Source of the DNA: JAICJR01 sp036494715
Lineage (GTDB): Bacteria; Actinomycetota; Thermoleophilia; Solirubrobacterales; Thermoleophilaceae
Assembly (NCBI GenBank): GCA_036494715.1
Contig: DASXNY010000082.1
Coordinates: forward strand, 1 to 24,679
Reading direction: 5' to 3'
DNA length: 24,679 nucleotides
Shown here: positions 22,619 through 24,679 of the stretch, piece by piece
Layout of the letters: every line of letters begins with the position of its first letter
Numbering within the stretch: position 1 is the first letter of the stretch
Program-made: the position numbers and the translations under genes
Notes under the pieces: model-generated
Told to the model about the DNA's origin: nothing
The model's input: the letters and a program-made list of their open reading frames with translations, nothing else
The model's database searches: none

Positions 22619-23356
22619 ATGAACAGAGACGAGAAAGCAGCAGTAATCGAGGAGGTCGCGGAGCAGATCCGCGGCGCCGAGGCGATCTTCGCCGTCGACT
22701 ACCGCGGGCTGTCGGTGAAGGACGCGGCGGACCTCCGCACGCGGCTGATCGAGGCCGGCGCCACCTTCCGTGTCGTCAAGAACCGGCTCACGATCCGCGC
22801 GGCCGACGCGGCCGGGGCGGAGTCGCTCAAGGACCTGCTGGAGGGACCGACCGCGTTCACCTTCGTCACCGAGGGCGGCGACGCCGCGCTTGCGGCCAAG
22901 GCGCTCGCCCAGTACCGCCGCGAGACGGACACGCTCGCGTTCAAGGGCGGGCAGCTGGGCGAGGACATCCTCTCGATCGAGCAGATCGAGTCGATCTCTC
23001 GCCTCCCGGGGCGCGACGCGCTCAACGGCCAGTTCGTCGGCGTCCTTGCCTCGCCGCTGACGACGCTCGTGCGCGGGCTCGCGGGAATGATCTCGGGACT
23101 CGCCAGTCAGCTGCAGCAGATGGCTGACCAAGGGCTCGTGACTGGCGACTCCCCGCAGAGTGCAGAAGTGCAGAGTGCAGAGGTGCAGGAGCCTGAGCCC
23201 GCTGCCGAGCCGGAGGCTCCCGCTGAGGAAGAGGCACCCGCTGAAGAAGAGGCTCCCGCTGAGGAGCCGGAAGCTTCGGCCGCCGAGGAACCCGCGGCGG
23301 CAGATGAGACAGAGACAGAAGAGTCGGATACGCCCTCCGAGGGCGAGACTGAATAA
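22619..23356 (+). CDS. rplJ: 50S ribosomal protein L10 with long acidic C-terminal tail
   Basis: The product is 245 residues, against about 165-180 in most bacteria. Residues 1-130 are a normal L10 body (AVDYRGLSVKDAADLR, VVKNRLTIRA, TAFTFVTEGGD), and the helix at about 132-170 (GVLASPLTTLVRGLAGMISGL) is the site that binds L7/L12 dimers on the stalk. From about residue 177 an extra 68-residue tail begins with two copies of SAEVQ. It continues with three copies of APAEEE-type units and ends in Glu/Thr/Ser. The tail is acidic and probably disordered, and its DNA is repetitive. The ATG at 22619 has a GGGGAG SD, and the frame ends at a TAA that overlaps the rplL SD. The body assignment is certain; the purpose of the tail is unknown. 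Confidence 0.96.
   Translation: MNRDEKAAVIEEVAEQIRGAEAIFAVDYRGLSVKDAADLRTRLIEAGATFRVVKNRLTIRAADAAGAESLKDLLEGPTAFTFVTEGGDAALAAKALAQYRRETDTLAFKGGQLGEDILSIEQIESISRLPGRDALNGQFVGVLASPLTTLVRGLAGMISGLASQLQQMADQGLVTGDSPQSAEVQSAEVQEPEPAAEPEAPAEEEAPAEEEAPAEEPEASAAEEPAAADETETEESDTPSEGETE
23100..23148 (+). repeat. 10-bp inverted repeat at the body-tail junction of rplJ
   Basis: TCGCCAGTCA (23100-23109) and TGACTGGCGA (23139-23148) are perfect reverse complements separated by 29 nt. They fall on codons 161-177, just where the conserved L10 body gives way to the extra tail. Confidence 0.65.
23156..23188 (+). repeat. Tandem 15-bp repeat in the rplJ tail
   Basis: Two 15-bp units, CAGAGTGCAGAAGTG and CAGAGTGCAGAGGTG, lie head to tail and differ at one base; they are followed by CAG. 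They encode QSAEVQSAEVQ. Each unit is built from AGTGCAG-type words. A further 18-bp repeat encoding PAEEEA follows at about 23217-23270. Confidence 0.7.
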
Positions 23357-23367
23357 GGAGGGCTGTA

Positions 23368-23763
23368 ATGGCCACGAAGATAAGTACCGAAGACTGGATC
23401 GACGAGCTCAAGAACATCTCGGTCCTCGAGCTGTCCGAGCGCATCAAGGCGCTCGAGGAGGAGTTCGGCGTGTCGGCCACGGCGGTCGCCGCCGCGGCCC
23501 CGGCCGCCGCCGGCGCCGGAGCTGGCGATGGCGCGGCGGCCGAGGAGGAGTCGACCACCGTCGACGTCGTGCTCACCGGCTCCGGCGACAAGAAGATCCA
23601 GGTGATCAAGGTCGTCCGCGCGGCCACGGGCCTCGGCCTCAAGGAGGCCAAGGCTCTCGTCGACGAGGCACCGAAGCCCGTCAAGGAGGGCATCGAGCGC
23701 GAGGAGGCCGAGAAGCTCAAGGCCGAGATCGAGGAAGCCGGCGGAAGCGTCGAGCTGAAGTAG
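23368..23763 (+). CDS. rplL: 50S ribosomal protein L7/L12
   Basis: This 131-residue protein has an N-terminal dimerisation domain (about 1-36, WIDELKNISVLELSERIKALEEEFG), an Ala/Gly hinge (about 37-60) and the C-terminal globular domain (about 62-131). That domain has the conserved KIQVIKVVRAATGLGLKEAKALVDEAPKPVKEG, which recruits translational GTPases. Dimers assemble on L10 to form the stalk. The ATG at 23368 lies 5 nt after a strong AAGGAGGG SD that overlaps the rplJ stop. A strong terminator follows, so it closes this operon; no rpoB start is seen in the following 900 nt, although rpoB is the usual neighbour. Confidence 0.97.
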   Translation: MATKISTEDWIDELKNISVLELSERIKALEEEFGVSATAVAAAAPAAAGAGAGDGAAAEEESTTVDVVLTGSGDKKIQVIKVVRAATGLGLKEAKALVDEAPKPVKEGIEREEAEKLKAEIEEAGGSVELK

Positions 23764-23764
23764 C

Positions 23765-23783
23765 CCGCACTCCGCACTCCGCA
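23765..23783 (+). repeat. Heptamer repeat just after rplL
   Basis: CCGCACT, CCGCACT and CCGCA lie head to tail directly after the rplL stop. On the other strand the unit reads AGTGCGG, close to the AGTGCAG words in rplJ and the AGTGACT words after nusG. Confidence 0.5.
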
Positions 23784-23790
23784 ATCTGGG

Positions 23791-23820
23791 AAAAGCCCCG
23801 CCCACGGCGGGGCTTTTCTT
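23791..23820 (+). terminator. Strong intrinsic terminator of the rplJL operon
   Basis: AAAAGCCCCGCC (23791-23802) pairs perfectly with GGCGGGGCTTTT (23806-23817) through a 3-nt loop, followed by CTTG. With A-rich and T-rich flanks it could work in both directions. Confidence 0.92.
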
Positions 23821-23858
23821 GTTTGCGTTTCGTCGTAACGGGGGATTTATGCGCTCAA

Positions 23859-23902
23859 CCAGTCTTCTAGGGGTTTCCCGGAGGGAGCCGGGAGCGGACT
23901 GG
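23859..23902 (+). promoter_or_regulatory. Folded leader in front of the small cysteine-rich gene
   Basis: CCAGTC (23859-23864) pairs with GACTGG (23897-23902). Inside, TCCCGG (23876-23881) pairs with CCGGGA (23888-23893). The two-storey stem ends 2 nt before the SD of the 68-residue gene (GGGAGG, 23905-23910), so it could control that start. No known riboswitch class is recognised. Confidence 0.4.
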
Positions 23903-23915
23903 ATGGGAGGCACTA

Positions 23916-24122
23916 ATGGAGAGCAAAGCTCGCATAGCTGATCTGATCGCAACGAGGAATTCAGGCATGGGGTCGATTTACCCGCGTTGCTGGCCAGGTG
24001 GCTTCCTCGACCGTCGCGACCCACTCGGGGCCGAGTGGCTGCGCCGCGCCGGCTTCCGCCCCGCTGTCGCCGAGCTGCCCCAGTGCGGCTGCGACTCGCG
24101 TCGCTGCCAGATCTGCAACTAG
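23916..24122 (+). CDS. Small cysteine-rich protein of unknown function
   Basis: This is a 68-residue open frame with a good SD (GGGAGG ending 5 nt before the ATG). It has a polar N-terminal helix (MESKARIADLIATR), a middle region with Trp and Pro, and a cysteine cluster at the C terminus (CGCDSRRCQIC, Cys57/59/64/67), plus Cys25. The spacing Cx1Cx4CxxC could bind zinc or an iron-sulfur cluster, but I do not recognise a family. Third-position GC is high and the frame is supported by its SD, so I regard it as a real gene. It stands alone between the rplL terminator and the next gene, with a folded leader in front. An antisense open frame over it has no comparable support. Confidence 0.6.
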   Translation: MESKARIADLIATRNSGMGSIYPRCWPGGFLDRRDPLGAEWLRRAGFRPAVAELPQCGCDSRRCQICN

Positions 24123-24210
24123 CGCAGCTTGCATCGCCACTCCCGAAGGTGGGAGGGTTGGCCGGACAGGCCCGGCACACATTGGCTGGGCCGCAAGCGA
24201 AGGAGCCCCA

Positions 24211-24573
24211 ATGGCAGACCGCGTGCTGTTCATCAGCTGGGGAGCGTCAGTCCCCGGTCGTGAGGAACGCAGCCTCGAGGTCTTCAACGAAGTCGTGGGT
24301 CTCTACGGGCGCTACCAGCAGGAGGGCCGGATCGAGAGCTTCGATGTCGTTCTGCTGAACGGCCGTCACGACATCGAAGGCTTCATGGCGCTGCACGGAA
24401 CCCACGAGCAGCTCGACGCCGTGGAGGAGGACGATGACTTCCGGCGCGCCCTCACGGACGCCGCGCTCATCGTCGAGAACCTGCGCGTAGCCGAAGGAGT
24501 GACGAACGAGGGCGTCGCCCGCGACATGGCCCTGTACCAGGAGGCCATCTCGAAGGTGCCCCAGAACGCCTGA
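24211..24573 (+). CDS. Conserved-looking 120-residue protein of unknown function
   Basis: The 120-residue product starts MADRVLFISWGASVPGREERSL and continues with a helix (EVFNEVVGLYGRYQQEG), a strand (IESFDVVLLNG) and GFMALHGTHEQLDAV. The C-terminal half is helical and acidic. The pattern of alternating strands and helices suggests a small alpha/beta fold of the ferredoxin-like or stress-responsive dimeric barrel kind, but I cannot name a family. The ATG at 24211 is chosen for its strong SD (AAGGAG, 5 nt upstream); an in-frame extension upstream overlaps the previous gene out of frame. No signal peptide or membrane segment is seen. A strong hairpin follows 19 nt after its stop. Confidence 0.75.
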   Translation: MADRVLFISWGASVPGREERSLEVFNEVVGLYGRYQQEGRIESFDVVLLNGRHDIEGFMALHGTHEQLDAVEEDDDFRRALTDAALIVENLRVAEGVTNEGVARDMALYQEAISKVPQNA

Positions 24574-24592
24574 CGCACGCCGGCAGCAGGAA

Positions 24593-24632
24593 CCGTCCTC
24601 CGTGCCTCGTAAAGCGCAGGCATGGAGGACGG
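24593..24632 (+). terminator. Long perfect-type hairpin after the unknown 120-residue gene
   Basis: CCGTCCTCCGTGCCT (24593-24607) pairs with AGGCATGGAGGACGG (24618-24632) over 15 positions with a single G-U pair, through a 10-nt loop. It lies 20 nt after the stop codon. No T-run follows, so it could be a T-less terminator, an mRNA-stabilising stem or an operator. Confidence 0.5.
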
Positions 24633-24679
24633 ACCTGACCTCTTCGACATCCTTGAAGCGCAGTCCAGCTACCAGGTGA
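24622..24679 (+). CDS. Possible start of a gene running off the window
   Basis: An ATG at 24622 opens a frame to the window end (MEDGPDLFDILEAQSSYQV). It has no clear SD, and its first codons lie inside the 3' arm of the 24593-24632 hairpin, so either the start is wrong or its translation is controlled by that stem. No function can be assigned. Confidence 0.25.
   Translation, partial: MEDGPDLFDILEAQSSYQV

Overview
The window looks like a chromosomal segment of a high-GC actinobacterium, most likely class Thermoleophilia (Solirubrobacterales/Gaiellales-like). I base this on the very high GC content, the actinobacterial ribosomal-protein cluster rpmG-secE-nusG-rplK-rplA-rplJ-rplL, a cysteine-free actinobacterial HesB-like protein, GTG/TTG starts, and several genes that begin without a Shine-Dalgarno (SD) sequence. 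The lineage call is inference; no rRNA gene is present. I see no insertion sequence, phage gene, tRNA, rRNA or CRISPR array.

Layout. (1) 1-6571, plus strand: the tail of an unidentified gene, an 891-residue PAS/coiled-coil/PAS protein, and a three-gene operon of type IV pilin-like proteins (PilV-, PilW- and PilX-like; the first carries beta-sandwich domains). (2) 6695-8832, minus strand: a translationally coupled pair, fatty-acid desaturase then cyclopropane-fatty-acid synthase, for membrane lipid modification. (3) 8955-12168, minus strand: a sulfate-activation operon, cysD, a cysN-cysC fusion and a small VOC-fold protein, with a structured leader upstream of cysD. (4) 12398-15841, plus strand: half of a GT4-like glycosyltransferase fold, a HesB-like protein, an APC-family permease and a Crp/Fnr-type regulator. 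(5) 15816-19849, minus strand: cheR followed by a large membrane-bound GAF/PAS/PAS/GAF histidine kinase whose 3' end overlaps the Crp-like gene. (6) 20017-23763, plus strand: rpmG-secE-nusG-rplK-rplA, the L10 leader/attenuator, rplJ and rplL, closed by a strong terminator. (7) 23916-24679: a 68-residue cysteine-rich protein behind a folded leader, a 120-residue protein of unknown function, and a very strong hairpin at the window end.

Two cross-cutting signals stand out. First, the PAS/coiled-coil gene, the pilin operon and the cheR-kinase operon all carry the same promoter-like motif, xxxAAG-N16-CCGAYN, with identical spacing. It resembles sigma-28 (FliA/WhiG) promoters, so these three units may form one surface/motility regulon. 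In two of the three the motif lies 8-10 nt from the start codon, which suggests leaderless mRNAs. Second, the ribosomal-protein cluster carries several short-period repeats built from AGTG-type words: a perfect-phase six-unit heptamer array between nusG and rplK, 15-bp repeats inside an unusual acidic C-terminal tail of L10, and CCGCACT repeats just after rplL. They look like small repeat elements, one of which seems to have been captured into the rplJ reading frame.
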